NCBI GenBank assembly: GCA_015257605.1
Contig: JABZJV010000025.1
Span: 1-7,915, forward strand
Direction of reading: 5' to 3'
Source of the DNA: Nanosynbacter sp.
GTDB taxonomy: Bacteria > Patescibacteriota > Saccharimonadia > Saccharimonadales > Saccharimonadaceae
Length of the DNA: 7,915 bases
Part shown: piece by piece, positions 1 through 6,349 of the stretch
Numbering within the stretch: position 1 is the first letter of the stretch
Layout of the letters: the number at the start of each line of letters is the position of its first letter
The notes under the pieces: model-generated
Database searches by the model: none
Told to the model about the DNA's origin: nothing
Seen by the model: only the letters and a program-made list of their open reading frames with translations
Translations under genes and position numbers: made by a program

Positions 1-53
1 CGGCTGTCGAGGATTTGTCTTGCTTTGATTGATTGAATTGTGAAATCGTTCAT
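1..53 (-). CDS. eno: Enolase, N-terminal fragment (cut by window edge)
   Basis: Only the first 17 codons and part of the 18th lie in the window. They read MNDFTIQSIKARQILDSR on the minus strand. The block IKARQILDSR is the hallmark N-terminal strand of bacterial enolases, which normally continues with GNPTVE. Enolase is the cytoplasmic lyase that converts 2-phosphoglycerate to phosphoenolpyruvate, the step directly after phosphoglycerate mutase, whose gene starts 96 bp away on the opposite strand. That pairing strengthens the call. The ATG is chosen because it fits the family's usual N-terminus and because a perfect TATAAT lies 6 nt upstream of it. No Shine-Dalgarno is visible. The rest of the gene lies outside the window, so completeness and catalytic residues cannot be judged. 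Confidence 0.88.
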   Translation of the reverse strand, partial: MNDFTIQSIKARQILDS

Positions 54-59
54 AGTTAT

Positions 60-65
60 ATTATA
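60..65 (-). promoter_or_regulatory. -10 box of eno (leaderless type)
   Basis: On the minus strand a perfect TATAAT is followed by six bases (ATAACT) and then the eno ATG. With the usual distance from the -10 box to the first transcribed base, transcription would begin at the A of the start codon. I see no convincing -35 box at 16 to 18 bp. The divergent eno and gpmA promoters share the 96-bp gap. Confidence 0.65.
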
Positions 66-137
66 GCATTTAATGCAGAAGACTAGACTGTTTGAAATCT
101 CACGGATAAAATATTTCAGGCAACTCGATTTTCGCGG

Positions 138-143
138 TATAAT
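138..143 (+). promoter_or_regulatory. -10 box of gpmA (leaderless type)
   Basis: A perfect TATAAT is followed by GAATTT and then the gpmA ATG, a 6-nt gap that predicts a transcript starting at the start codon. The -35 region (about 114-120) is poor. No Shine-Dalgarno precedes the ATG. The murT promoter has the closely similar string GGTATAATGAGTTT. Confidence 0.68.
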
Positions 144-149
144 GAATTT

Positions 150-803
150 ATGGAAGTGCAAAAACAGGGAATCTTAGTTATTAGCCGCCACGCAGAAAGT
201 GAGTGGAATTTATTAGGTAAGTGGACCGGCTGGACGGATGTCAATTTGACAGAAAAAGGCATGCGCGAAGCCGAGCAGCTTGGTAAAATTATTCGCGATA
301 TTCACTTTGATGCCGCTTATACTAGCAAGCTCAAACGTACGCAGCAGACTTGCGATGGAATTCTGCGCGGCAAGGGCGACCAGGCGGATCTCGAACGGAT
401 TATCGCCAAGCCGCTTAACGAGCGTGATTACGGCGACTTAACCGGCAAAAACAAATGGGAAGTCAAAGACGAGATTGGCAGTGAAGCATTTCAGGGAATT
501 CGCCGCGGCTGGGATTACCCGGTGCCGGGCGGTGAAACGCTCAAAGATGTTTACGCGCGGGCAATTCCATATTTTCAGAGCGAAATCTTGCCGCGGCTGC
601 AAAGAGGCGAAAATATCCTGCTTGTTTCGCACGGTAACACTATTCGCGCGCTGATGAAGTATCTCGACCAGATTCCTGATGAAGAGATTGGCAAAGTGGA
701 AATGCCGTTCGGTACACTGCTTGTGTATGAATTTGATACCGAGCATCAATTGCCGCTAGATAAGCAAACACGCACTATAGACATCATTCCGCCGAAGGCT
801 TAA
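150..803 (+). CDS. gpmA: 2,3-bisphosphoglycerate-dependent phosphoglycerate mutase, short form
   Basis: This 217-residue cytoplasmic enzyme should interconvert 3- and 2-phosphoglycerate in glycolysis. The histidine phosphatase fold is clear. The phospho-acceptor motif is RHAESEWN with His14, where most homologues have RHG. WTGWTDVNLTEKG follows at about 26-37, the phosphate-binding Arg63 lies in SKLKRTQQT, the acid/base Glu91 in LNERDYGDL, and the second catalytic His161 in VSHGNTIRALMKYL. It is shorter than the roughly 250-residue E. coli enzyme. After RRGWDYPVPG (119-127) it goes straight to GETLKDVYAR, so the long insert usual in that region is missing, as in other compact dPGMs. The ATG at 150 is the natural start and has a -10 box 6 nt upstream. 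The neighbour eno, head-to-head, encodes the next enzyme in the pathway. The gene ends one base before the stop of the convergent membrane-protein gene. Confidence 0.93.
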   Translation: MEVQKQGILVISRHAESEWNLLGKWTGWTDVNLTEKGMREAEQLGKIIRDIHFDAAYTSKLKRTQQTCDGILRGKGDQADLERIIAKPLNERDYGDLTGKNKWEVKDEIGSEAFQGIRRGWDYPVPGGETLKDVYARAIPYFQSEILPRLQRGENILLVSHGNTIRALMKYLDQIPDEEIGKVEMPFGTLLVYEFDTEHQLPLDKQTRTIDIIPPKA

Positions 804-804
804 A

Positions 805-1407
805 TTACCAAATTTCTTTATGTGGTACGCGTAAGATTTTGGCTAAAGCATACTGGATAAGCCAATAAACAGCTGATACCACTAAGCAGAAATTGCCGAC
901 AATAGTCATAACTTGGTGCGGTAGTTTAGGAATTGTCGGTGCAAAGAGTAGCAGAATAACCGGCAGAACCGTCAATATTAATTTAATGCAGATTATCAGT
1001 TTGTACGACAAGTTTAATTTCCATTTTTTTGCTGGTTGTTGTTTTGGCGGGCGGGTATTGGCAGCTATCACGTTGGCTGCCGAATGCGTGATTTTAGCGC
1101 CAGTCTTGCCGATTTTCTTTGGCAATCCTATCAGCGTGATTATTGACATAACAATAATTGCAGCTGTAATGGCAATAGAGACAATGGCAATGAAGGGGGC
1201 GGCGTCGCTATAGCATCCAGAGTGGCTCACGACGGGTCGAGGCGCTTGGCGTTCTGGTAGAAAAATCTTTTGTACAGCTTCTGATTGGAATAACGGATAT
1301 AGTAATATAATTGCCGTCCATGTCCACTGCAAAAATACCGACAAGTATCCTAGCGTACCAAACATATTAACTGCTATGCGGCGGCGCGAGTGTTGTTTGC
1401 TTTTCAT
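805..1407 (-). CDS. Four-helix membrane protein of unknown function
   Basis: This gene encodes 200 residues and I do not recognise a family. It has a short basic N-terminus (MKSKQHSRRR) and four likely membrane segments at about 14-40, 70-94, 134-158 and 167-190. Between the first pair is an exposed stretch rich in Pro and Arg, with a lone Cys65. Between the second pair is a cytoplasm-like linker rich in Lys, Gln and Pro (about 97-132). No catalytic motif is visible. The frame is open for 28 more codons upstream, but those would cover the promoter. The ATG at 1407 is preferred because TATCAT lies exactly 6 nt before it, the spacing seen at other genes here. The gene faces gpmA tail to tail with a single base between the stops, so there is no separate terminator region. 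A small envelope protein with a lineage-specific distribution is likely, but this is inference. Confidence 0.72.
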   Translation of the reverse strand: MKSKQHSRRRIAVNMFGTLGYLSVFLQWTWTAIILLYPLFQSEAVQKIFLPERQAPRPVVSHSGCYSDAAPFIAIVSIAITAAIIVMSIITLIGLPKKIGKTGAKITHSAANVIAANTRPPKQQPAKKWKLNLSYKLIICIKLILTVLPVILLLFAPTIPKLPHQVMTIVGNFCLVVSAVYWLIQYALAKILRVPHKEIW

Positions 1408-1413
1408 ATAGTT

Positions 1414-1442
1414 ATGATAGCATGAGGAGTATGGGAGGGCAA
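1414..1442 (-). promoter_or_regulatory. Promoter of the four-helix membrane protein gene
   Basis: On the minus strand TTGCCC (1437-1442; four of six bases match TTGACA) stands 17 bp before TATCAT (1414-1419; five of six match TATAAT). Six bases (AACTAT) then lead to the ATG at 1407. This predicts a leaderless transcript. The promoter lies just downstream of the tRNA-Pro terminator, so the tRNA and protein gene are probably separate units despite sharing a strand. Confidence 0.62.
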
Positions 1443-1458
1443 AATAGGACAATAGCAA

Positions 1459-1481
1459 AACCTGCCGCTTGTCGGCAGGTT
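1459..1481 (-). terminator. Hairpin terminator after tRNA-Pro
   Basis: A perfect 9-bp inverted repeat (AACCTGCCG / CGGCAGGTT) encloses a 5-base loop. It begins 11 bases past the encoded CCA of the tRNA. Read on the minus strand, the stem ends in TT and is followed by TTGCTATT, giving a short T run of four. The plus strand has no T run after the stem, so termination is assigned to the tRNA direction. The short U tract makes it a modest intrinsic terminator. Confidence 0.7.
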
Positions 1482-1492
1482 CATGGTTCAAA

Positions 1493-1568
1493 TGGTCGGG
1501 GTGAAAGGACTCAAACCTTCGACCTCACGGTCCCAAACCGCGCGCGCTATCAACTGCGCCACACCCCG
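1493..1568 (-). tRNA. tRNA-Pro(UGG) with encoded CCA
   Basis: A full cloverleaf folds on the minus strand. The acceptor stem CGGGGTG pairs perfectly with CACCCCG, and the C1-G72 pair is typical of bacterial tRNA-Pro. The D stem is GCGC/GCGC with an 8-base loop. The anticodon stem is CGCGG/CCGTG (one G-U), with loop TTTGGGA giving anticodon UGG and G37, which tRNA-Pro carries as a methylation site. The variable loop has 5 bases. The T stem is GAAGG/CCTTT (one G-U). A73 and CCA (1493-1495) are encoded. U8-A14 and G15-C48 are preserved. The odd point is that the T loop reads TTTGAGT rather than TTCGANT, and the D loop AGTTGATA has A where G19 belongs, so A19-U56 seems to replace G19-C56. A leader of about 9 nt is expected from the -10 box at 1585-1590. 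Confidence 0.95.
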
Positions 1569-1584
1569 ATAGATGTGCAAAGCT

Positions 1585-1590
1585 ATTATA
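1585..1590 (-). promoter_or_regulatory. Probable -10 box of tRNA-Pro
   Basis: A TATAAT on the minus strand lies 16 bases before the mature 5' end of the tRNA, leaving room for a short leader removed by RNase P. The -35 match at 17 bp (TAGGAA) is weak. It is interleaved with the divergent promoter of the glycosyltransferase gene in an AT-rich stretch, so chance occurrence is possible. Confidence 0.5.
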
Positions 1591-1597
1591 TATTATT

Positions 1598-1626
1598 TTG
1601 CGAGTTTTTCCTAGTCGTAATATAAT
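1598..1626 (+). promoter_or_regulatory. Promoter of the GT39 glycosyltransferase gene
   Basis: TTGCGA (1598-1603; four of six bases match TTGACA) is separated by 17 bp from a perfect TATAAT (1621-1626). CAAAGC (6 nt) then precedes the ATG at 1633. The first transcribed base is predicted to be the start codon A. No Shine-Dalgarno is present. Confidence 0.7.
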
Positions 1627-1632
1627 CAAAGC

Positions 1633-3123
1633 ATGAAAATATTATTTTGGAAGCATAGTAATGACCATGACAAGGTCTATAGGTGGCTGATAATTGCTGT
1701 GCCAGTAGTAGCGGCAGCTCTTAGTTTATGGATTGGCTTGCGGCAGAGCGTTTGGTTTGATGAAGCATATTCGATAATGGTAGCCAAGCGGTCGGCCAGC
1801 GAGATTATTCGGCTGTCGGCACTTGATACTCATCCGCCGCTGTATTATCTCATTCTGAAAATTTGGGCGAATGTTTTTGGCTGGAGCGAACTGGCATTGC
1901 GCTCGCTAAGCGCGATCTTTTATGGAGCCTCAATCGCGGTAGCTGGTTGTTTTATTAAAAAGCATTTTAATGCCCGCGCAGCTATTTATGTATTAACGAT
2001 GTTGCTCCTGGCGCCATTATTAATGCGCTACGGTTTCGAAGTTCGCATGTACGCTATGGCGTCGTTAATCGGCGTAGCGGCGACGGTGATGTTGGTACGG
2101 GCACACTCTAGCAAGCGGTGGACTGACTGGCTTATTTATGGAGTGCTAGTGGCTCTCGGTATGTACACGCTATACTACTTGGCGCTTTTGTGGCTGGCCC
2201 ATCTAGCCTGGCTAGCCGCGATGGATGCTGGTAAGCTGCGTAAGTCTTCATGGAAAGAGTGCCGCTGGATAGGCGCTTATGCGTTTAGTTTGTTGTTGTT
2301 TCTACCGTGGCTATCGTCTTTTTTGAAGCAGGTTGGCAATGGCGCACTCGCACCAATTGGACAGCCAATGAATCTCGAGCAGTTAGTTGGTATTGTTTCG
2401 TTTAATACAATATACCAGCCGCTTTGGCAACTGGGTGTGATTGCCTCAATATTGGTGATGGCGATAATTTTTGTATCTGTCCGCTCAATTGTTATTACTT
2501 TTCATGTTAAGAAAAAAAATGATATTTTGTGGCTATTAGTTAGTTATATCAGCGTGCCGATAATGCTATTGATGGTGATTTCTCTGTATAAACCGATGTA
2601 TGTCGAGCGTTATTTGGCGCACGTTGCGATTGGCTTAGTTATGCTCGTGGGAGCTAGTCTCGCGCTGTCGACCGAACGTGAGAATCGTGAGGTTTGGCGA
2701 ATAGCCTCACCGTTAGTTCTGCTGGTAGTTCTGGTGGTCGGGGCAACTAACCTCAGCCAGGCTGGTAATTATAACTTTCAGCGTATGCAAAAGCCAAACG
2801 TCAACTCTGTTGCTTCTATAGTTAAATGTAGCGAAAACGATGTGGTGTTAGCGGCCGATCCGTATGTGGCGATTGAGCTAGATTATTATCTACCGAATTG
2901 CCAGATATACTTTGCTAGTAGTGACCAACATCTTGGCGGCGGTTATGCTCCGCTAGATGGCAATAGCCGCCAAGTTGTCGACACGAAAAAAACATTTACC
3001 CGCGCAAAGAATATCTATAACGTCTACTATAGCGACATGAAAGCTGATCTGCCAGACAACTATCGCGAGGTCGAAACGATCGATTTATCACCGCTAAAAA
3101 TCACTAAGTTTAGCGCGGAATAA
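1633..3123 (+). CDS. Polytopic GT39/ArnT-like glycosyltransferase
   Basis: This 496-residue integral membrane protein resembles the PMT_2 (GT39/GT83, GT-C fold) transferases. These move a sugar from a polyprenyl-phosphate donor to a protein or glycan on the outer face of the membrane. After the first helix (about 17-36) comes WFDEAYS with Asp43-Glu44, the usual first-loop catalytic/metal site. It is followed by DTHPPLYY (65-72), the family's D-x-H-P-P-L signature, and FEVRMY (135-140), matching the family's E-x-R-x-Y. About ten or more hydrophobic segments extend to roughly residue 385. The last 110 residues form a soluble domain ending in KITKFSAE. The substrate cannot be told from sequence. 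The ATG has a strong -10 box 6 nt upstream. The 3' end overlaps by 14 bp the convergent gene for an OpgC-like acyltransferase. The two could modify the same surface glycan, but opposite orientation means they are not one operon. Confidence 0.82.
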   Translation: MKILFWKHSNDHDKVYRWLIIAVPVVAAALSLWIGLRQSVWFDEAYSIMVAKRSASEIIRLSALDTHPPLYYLILKIWANVFGWSELALRSLSAIFYGASIAVAGCFIKKHFNARAAIYVLTMLLLAPLLMRYGFEVRMYAMASLIGVAATVMLVRAHSSKRWTDWLIYGVLVALGMYTLYYLALLWLAHLAWLAAMDAGKLRKSSWKECRWIGAYAFSLLLFLPWLSSFLKQVGNGALAPIGQPMNLEQLVGIVSFNTIYQPLWQLGVIASILVMAIIFVSVRSIVITFHVKKKNDILWLLVSYISVPIMLLMVISLYKPMYVERYLAHVAIGLVMLVGASLALSTERENREVWRIASPLVLLVVLVVGATNLSQAGNYNFQRMQKPNVNSVASIVKCSENDVVLAADPYVAIELDYYLPNCQIYFASSDQHLGGGYAPLDGNSRQVVDTKKTFTRAKNIYNVYYSDMKADLPDNYREVETIDLSPLKITKFSAE

Positions 3124-4270
3124 TCTTCATCAAAAATTTGGTTCGCACTGCTAGATAAATAATTGCAATTACCAAAATCGATAGCGCGAGGTTTTGAGGA
3201 ACTTCGGCTAGACGGTCAAAAGAATTGAAATAACTAGCTGGCGCGCCATATTGCGGATTGACTATTAGATGCGCTCCCATGACTACGAAGGCATGTATTG
3301 AATAAACGTAAAGCGAATTAGTCCCAAACGGAATAAGTAGCCAGCCGAGGTAGCGTTTAATTTGTTTTTCAAAACGCTGGAAAATCATAAAAAACCCAAT
3401 AAACCAGAGCAGCGATATAGCTACGCGCGCTGGCGTTAGAGCTAACTTATCGAAGCTGGCCGCTAGGATAGGGCGAAAATTATTAATAGCTGTCGAAAGA
3501 TTATCATTTAAGGCTGGCGCGAAAAACTCGGCAAAAACATTGGCGATGAAAGTGATGATAAACAGGGTAAAGATGACAGTTTTGGTACGGCGCCGCGTTT
3601 TGGCGGACAAACTATTCCACCATGATTTAATTTGCGGCGAGTAAAATCCTAGCGTGAAGGCGATGAAAAAAATAAATTGCCAAGTAAATGGCTGAGTGAA
3701 TTCGTTAACCGGCTTTGGCGTTAGCAGCCAAACTAGAGTACTGACGGTTAGAACGATGTACCATTTGCCGCGGCGCAGTAGCCAAAGCGCAGCTGGTGTT
3801 AGCGCCAAAAATATCGCATATAGACGCAAGTAATCGGCCCAGCCGTAGAATTCTTGCAAGGTAACTATTCTCCAAAATAAACTAAAGATATTGCTATCTA
3901 GCGGAGGCAAAGGCGACTTGACGCCGTCGTTACCAACAAAATGCCAGCCGATCGCAATCGATAATATTGTAATGATGATACTGGTCAGATATAGCATGAA
4001 GCTTCGCCGCCAGATCAATTTAGCAGCGTATCTAAACGAGCGCTCTGTTAATTTAGCACCGCGGACAATACCTAATACTAATCCAGAAATAATAAAGAAT
4101 CCTTCGGCGGCAGTGACGTATAATCTGCTGTCGCCGCTTATGAACACGAGGCCGTTTGGAAAATAACTCAAATGATCAAGTATGATTATCACCAAAAACC
4201 AGCCTCTCATTAAATCTAGGCTGACAATACGATTAATTTTTGGTTTTTTTACAGCGCTCATTTTGGTCAC
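3110..4270 (-). CDS. OpgC-like integral membrane acyltransferase
   Basis: This 386-residue protein has about ten predicted membrane helices. Its N-terminal block RIVSLDLMRGWFLVIIILDH (14-33) carries the Asp19, Arg22, Asp32 and His33 pattern of the OpgC/acyltransferase-3 superfamily. AAEGFFIISGLVLG (54-67) corresponds to the second-helix segment of OpgC proteins (typically F-x-F-x-SG). PFGTNSLYVYSIHAF (314-328) with His326 resembles the conserved late helix. Such proteins transfer succinyl, acetyl or similar groups to extracytoplasmic glycans; the substrate here is unknown. The start is probably the GTG at 4270, because TATACT lies 7 nt before it. The ATG at 4261, three codons in, is the alternative, and neither has a Shine-Dalgarno. 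The gene follows gatD on the same strand after 49 bp and may receive read-through from it. Its stop lies inside the end of the convergent glycosyltransferase gene. Confidence 0.78.
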   Translation of the reverse strand: MTKMSAVKKPKINRIVSLDLMRGWFLVIIILDHLSYFPNGLVFISGDSRLYVTAAEGFFIISGLVLGIVRGAKLTERSFRYAAKLIWRRSFMLYLTSIIITILSIAIGWHFVGNDGVKSPLPPLDSNIFSLFWRIVTLQEFYGWADYLRLYAIFLALTPAALWLLRRGKWYIVLTVSTLVWLLTPKPVNEFTQPFTWQFIFFIAFTLGFYSPQIKSWWNSLSAKTRRRTKTVIFTLFIITFIANVFAEFFAPALNDNLSTAINNFRPILAASFDKLALTPARVAISLLWFIGFFMIFQRFEKQIKRYLGWLLIPFGTNSLYVYSIHAFVVMGAHLIVNPQYGAPASYFNSFDRLAEVPQNLALSILVIAIIYLAVRTKFLMKIIPR

Positions 4271-4277
4271 TTCTACC

Positions 4278-4283
4278 AGTATA
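4278..4283 (-). promoter_or_regulatory. -10 box of the OpgC-like gene
   Basis: TATACT (five of six) lies on the minus strand in the 49-bp gap after gatD. Seven bases (GGTAGAA) separate it from the GTG at 4270, fitting the leaderless spacing of the other genes. TTAACA (4305-4310) is the nearest -35-like string, but at 21 bp it is too far for a normal spacer. If this promoter is false, the gene would depend on read-through from murT-gatD. Confidence 0.45.
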
Positions 4284-4319
4284 GCAGGTCCAATCTGAGG
4301 ATAGTGTTAAAAGTAGCGG

Positions 4320-5048
4320 CTAGCGCGGGCGTTTTTTGGCGATATTACGAGCCTGTTCAGTGTACTTGTCTTCTAGCGGGTCTAAAACGACGGCGCCGTA
4401 TTTACGGATTATAGCTTGCGAAATCATCCAATCGGCAATGTGCGGATTCTTTGGCAAGAGCGGACCGTGCAAATAGGTACCGATAACGTTACGATAACGG
4501 GCGCCTTCACGGCCATCAATATTATTGTTGCCTACGCCTTTGATGACGTCGCCGAGTGCTGCGGTATTTTGGCTAAGCGTAGTTAGTCCAGAATGATTCT
4601 CATAACCGATAATTTCACCGAATTCTGGACTTTTGACGATAATATTACCAACAATGCGCTCGTCACCACCAATTGTCTCTAGGTCAAGAATACCGATACC
4701 AGGAATCATGTCGCCGTCTTTGGTAGTAAACGAGCGGCCGAATAGTTGGTATAAACCGCAGATAACTAACATTGGTAAATCGTCGTCAGCTAATCGTTCG
4801 AGCTGCGGGGCAATCTTTTGCAGGTCGCCACTAATTCGTAATTGTCCGGAGTCCTGTCCACCGCCACCGACGATTAAATCAACATCGTCTGGAAAAGCGT
4901 CGCCAACATTGTACTCAATTAGTTTGGTAGCAAAACCACGCCATTCTAGCCGCCGCTTGAGAGTCAGAACATTGCCCCAGTCGCCGTAAATGTTCATATC
5001 GCGCGGATAAAGTTGCAAGATAGTGATAGATTGCGGTTGCTTTTTCAT
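4320..5048 (-). CDS. gatD: Lipid II isoglutaminyl synthase, glutamine amidotransferase subunit GatD
   Basis: This 242-residue class I amidotransferase belongs to the CobB/CobQ type. It releases ammonia from glutamine for MurT, which amidates the alpha-carboxyl of D-Glu in lipid II. The nucleophile Cys97 lies in MLVICGLYQLFG, matching the family's CGGYQ-like elbow. The catalytic His194 lies in GTYLHGPLLPKNP, the classic GatD C-terminal motif. GGGGQD (61-66) and GYENHSG (148-154) are further conserved blocks. ILQLYPRDMNIYGDWGNVLT (10-29) is the typical GatD N-terminus. The third triad residue is expected from MurT. The ATG at 5048 is chosen over upstream codons because it starts the conserved region, has GGAGG 7 nt upstream, and overlaps the murT stop by four bases (ATGA). 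The gene is thus translationally coupled to murT. Length and motifs match the S. aureus protein type. Confidence 0.93.
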   Translation of the reverse strand: MKKQPQSITILQLYPRDMNIYGDWGNVLTLKRRLEWRGFATKLIEYNVGDAFPDDVDLIVGGGGQDSGQLRISGDLQKIAPQLERLADDDLPMLVICGLYQLFGRSFTTKDGDMIPGIGILDLETIGGDERIVGNIIVKSPEFGEIIGYENHSGLTTLSQNTAALGDVIKGVGNNNIDGREGARYRNVIGTYLHGPLLPKNPHIADWMISQAIIRKYGAVVLDPLEDKYTEQARNIAKKRPR

Positions 5049-6322
5049 CGGATTTCCTCCACGTCGGTATAGCGGGCTAGTAATCGTCGTAGTGCTAACA
5101 TTGCGGTGTAGCTGCAATAAATGCGTTTTGGCTGGCGAGTGTGTTTAGTGATAAGCTGGCGCAGTGCAACCGCTAGGTCGGTATCAACAAAATCGATAGG
5201 TACTTCGTCATATTCTAGTCGCAGGGCCATGTCATAGGCGCGGACACCAGATACAGCAGTGACGCCTTGTTGTTGTAAGCTATCGAAATCGACATCCCAG
5301 AGCCAGCTCATGTCGCGGCCATCGGCGTAAGCATCGTTAATAGCTATCATAGTGGCGTAGTTTGCTGGGTCGAACGAAGCTAGGGCCAAACGGAAGCCAG
5401 CCGGGTTTTTGACCAACACTAGCTCGCAGGGTTGTCCATCTATTATTAATTGCTCACCGCGGCCAAAAGCTGGCTTAATACCTGATAGCGCTTTGAGCAT
5501 AGAATCAACATTTAGACTATTACCGAGAATTGCGCGCACTAAAGCAACAGCACCGGTGGCATTTTGAAGATTGTAGATGCCACGCAGATTTAGATTCACC
5601 GAGTGATCGCTGCCGTTGAAGCCGATAACGGCGTGCTGGTCTTTAAACTCTTCAAGACTGGTGTCGTCAGCGTACAATTTAGCCGCATTTTGCTCGCTAC
5701 TACGTAGAGAATCATCAGAAGGGAAAGTCTGCGAATATTTTGGGTTAACGCCAAAACTTCGCAGCGGTGATTTGATGTCGTTTACAAAATCAGGACTACT
5801 TAATCGCGGGTCGTCGCGGTTAAGGACTACGCACTTTGTTGTGTTTATTGCAACATTGTGGAGGAGTTTGGCGGTATTGTCAATCTCGCCGAAGCGGTCA
5901 AGTTGGTCGCGCATAACGTTGAGTAGCAGACAGTAGTTTGGCTTGATTGCTTTTACAAAGTGAACAGCATAGGCTTCGTCGAGTTCAAGCACGGCAATAT
6001 CGGCGTTAATTCGTCCATGCAAATCAACTTCGCCTAATAGCGCTGCTGCCACGCCGCGCGTGAAGTTGCTGCCAGTACGGTTGGTGAATACTTTCAGGCC
6101 TTGGCTTTCTAGCAATTCGACAACAATTTTGGTAGTGGTAGTTTTGCCGTTGGTGCCGCTGATAAGTGCTACACCCATTGGCAGCTGTTGTAGCGTGCGG
6201 CTGACAAAATCTGAGTCGATTTTTTCAATTACCAAGCCTGGTAAGGCTGAGCCGCTACCGCCGCGAATCTGTGCAGCTTTCTTGACAGCCTTCCCGAGCA
6301 TAGTCGTGAGAGTTTGACGCAT
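5045..6322 (-). CDS. murT: Lipid II isoglutaminyl synthase, Mur ligase-like subunit MurT
   Basis: From the ATG at 6322 the protein has 425 residues. It binds ATP and lipid II and uses ammonia from GatD to turn D-Glu into D-isoglutamine, at the inner face of the membrane. The Mur ligase P-loop is SGTNGKTTTTK (55-65, Lys60). ELDEAYAVHF (113-122) and LNVMRDQLDRFGEID (134-148) are conserved Mur central-domain blocks. GIYNLQNATGAVA (248-260) is the N-x-x-N-A-x-A motif. The C-terminal MurT domain (about 300-425) contains NDAYADGRDMSWLWDVDFD (329-347), an Asp-rich block that should supply the third triad residue to GatD. The odd feature is that the zinc ribbon with four cysteines usual near residues 200-230 is absent: there is no Cys between 165 and 298. 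The start is uncertain between 6322 and the ATG at 6331. TATAAT overlaps the latter, which favours 6322. The stop overlaps gatD by four bases. Confidence 0.92.
   Translation of the reverse strand: MRQTLTTMLGKAVKKAAQIRGGSGSALPGLVIEKIDSDFVSRTLQQLPMGVALISGTNGKTTTTKIVVELLESQGLKVFTNRTGSNFTRGVAAALLGEVDLHGRINADIAVLELDEAYAVHFVKAIKPNYCLLLNVMRDQLDRFGEIDNTAKLLHNVAINTTKCVVLNRDDPRLSSPDFVNDIKSPLRSFGVNPKYSQTFPSDDSLRSSEQNAAKLYADDTSLEEFKDQHAVIGFNGSDHSVNLNLRGIYNLQNATGAVALVRAILGNSLNVDSMLKALSGIKPAFGRGEQLIIDGQPCELVLVKNPAGFRLALASFDPANYATMIAINDAYADGRDMSWLWDVDFDSLQQQGVTAVSGVRAYDMALRLEYDEVPIDFVDTDLAVALRQLITKHTRQPKRIYCSYTAMLALRRLLARYTDVEEIR
5055..5060 (-). promoter_or_regulatory. Strong Shine-Dalgarno of gatD
   Basis: GGAGGA on the minus strand is embedded in the last codons of murT and stands about 7 nt from the gatD ATG. 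It decides the gatD start. It is the only strong Shine-Dalgarno I find in the window; the unit-leading genes have none. Confidence 0.85.
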
Positions 6323-6329
6323 AAAACTC

Positions 6330-6335
6330 ATTATA
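6330..6335 (-). promoter_or_regulatory. Proximal -10 box of murT (leaderless type)
   Basis: TATAAT on the minus strand is followed by GAGTTTT (7 nt) and the ATG at 6322. The box overlaps another in-frame ATG (6331). If the box is used, that upstream ATG is not transcribed and MRQTLTT is the true N-terminus. The context GGTATAATGAGTTT closely resembles the gpmA promoter. No -35 box is evident. Confidence 0.58.
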
Positions 6336-6349
6336 CCTGTTTTTGGCGC

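Noticed and set aside
804..817. Small inverted repeat AAATT-ACCA-AATTT between gpmA and the convergent gene as a bidirectional terminator
   Set aside because: Five A-T pairs with a 4-base loop are too weak for an intrinsic terminator, and no clean T run follows.
893..1213. Plus-strand open frame of 106 codons inside the four-helix membrane protein gene
   Set aside because: It lies wholly antisense to a better-supported minus-strand gene with a promoter at the right spacing. Its protein shows no recognisable motif and it has no Shine-Dalgarno.
4633..4989. Plus-strand open frame opposite gatD
   Set aside because: It is fully antisense to gatD, whose catalytic motifs are clear. The translation is low-complexity (Ser, Pro, Arg) and has no start signal.
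5045..5048. Possible TGA=Gly recoding (Gracilibacteria-type code)
   Set aside because: The murT TGA falls exactly where family length ends and forms a standard ATGA overlap with gatD. TAA and TAG end other genes, and no recognised protein here needs TGA read-through.
5616..6317. Plus-strand open frames opposite murT
   Set aside because: They are mirror frames of the strongly recognised murT gene; their translations are Ser/Arg/Leu-rich without family motifs.
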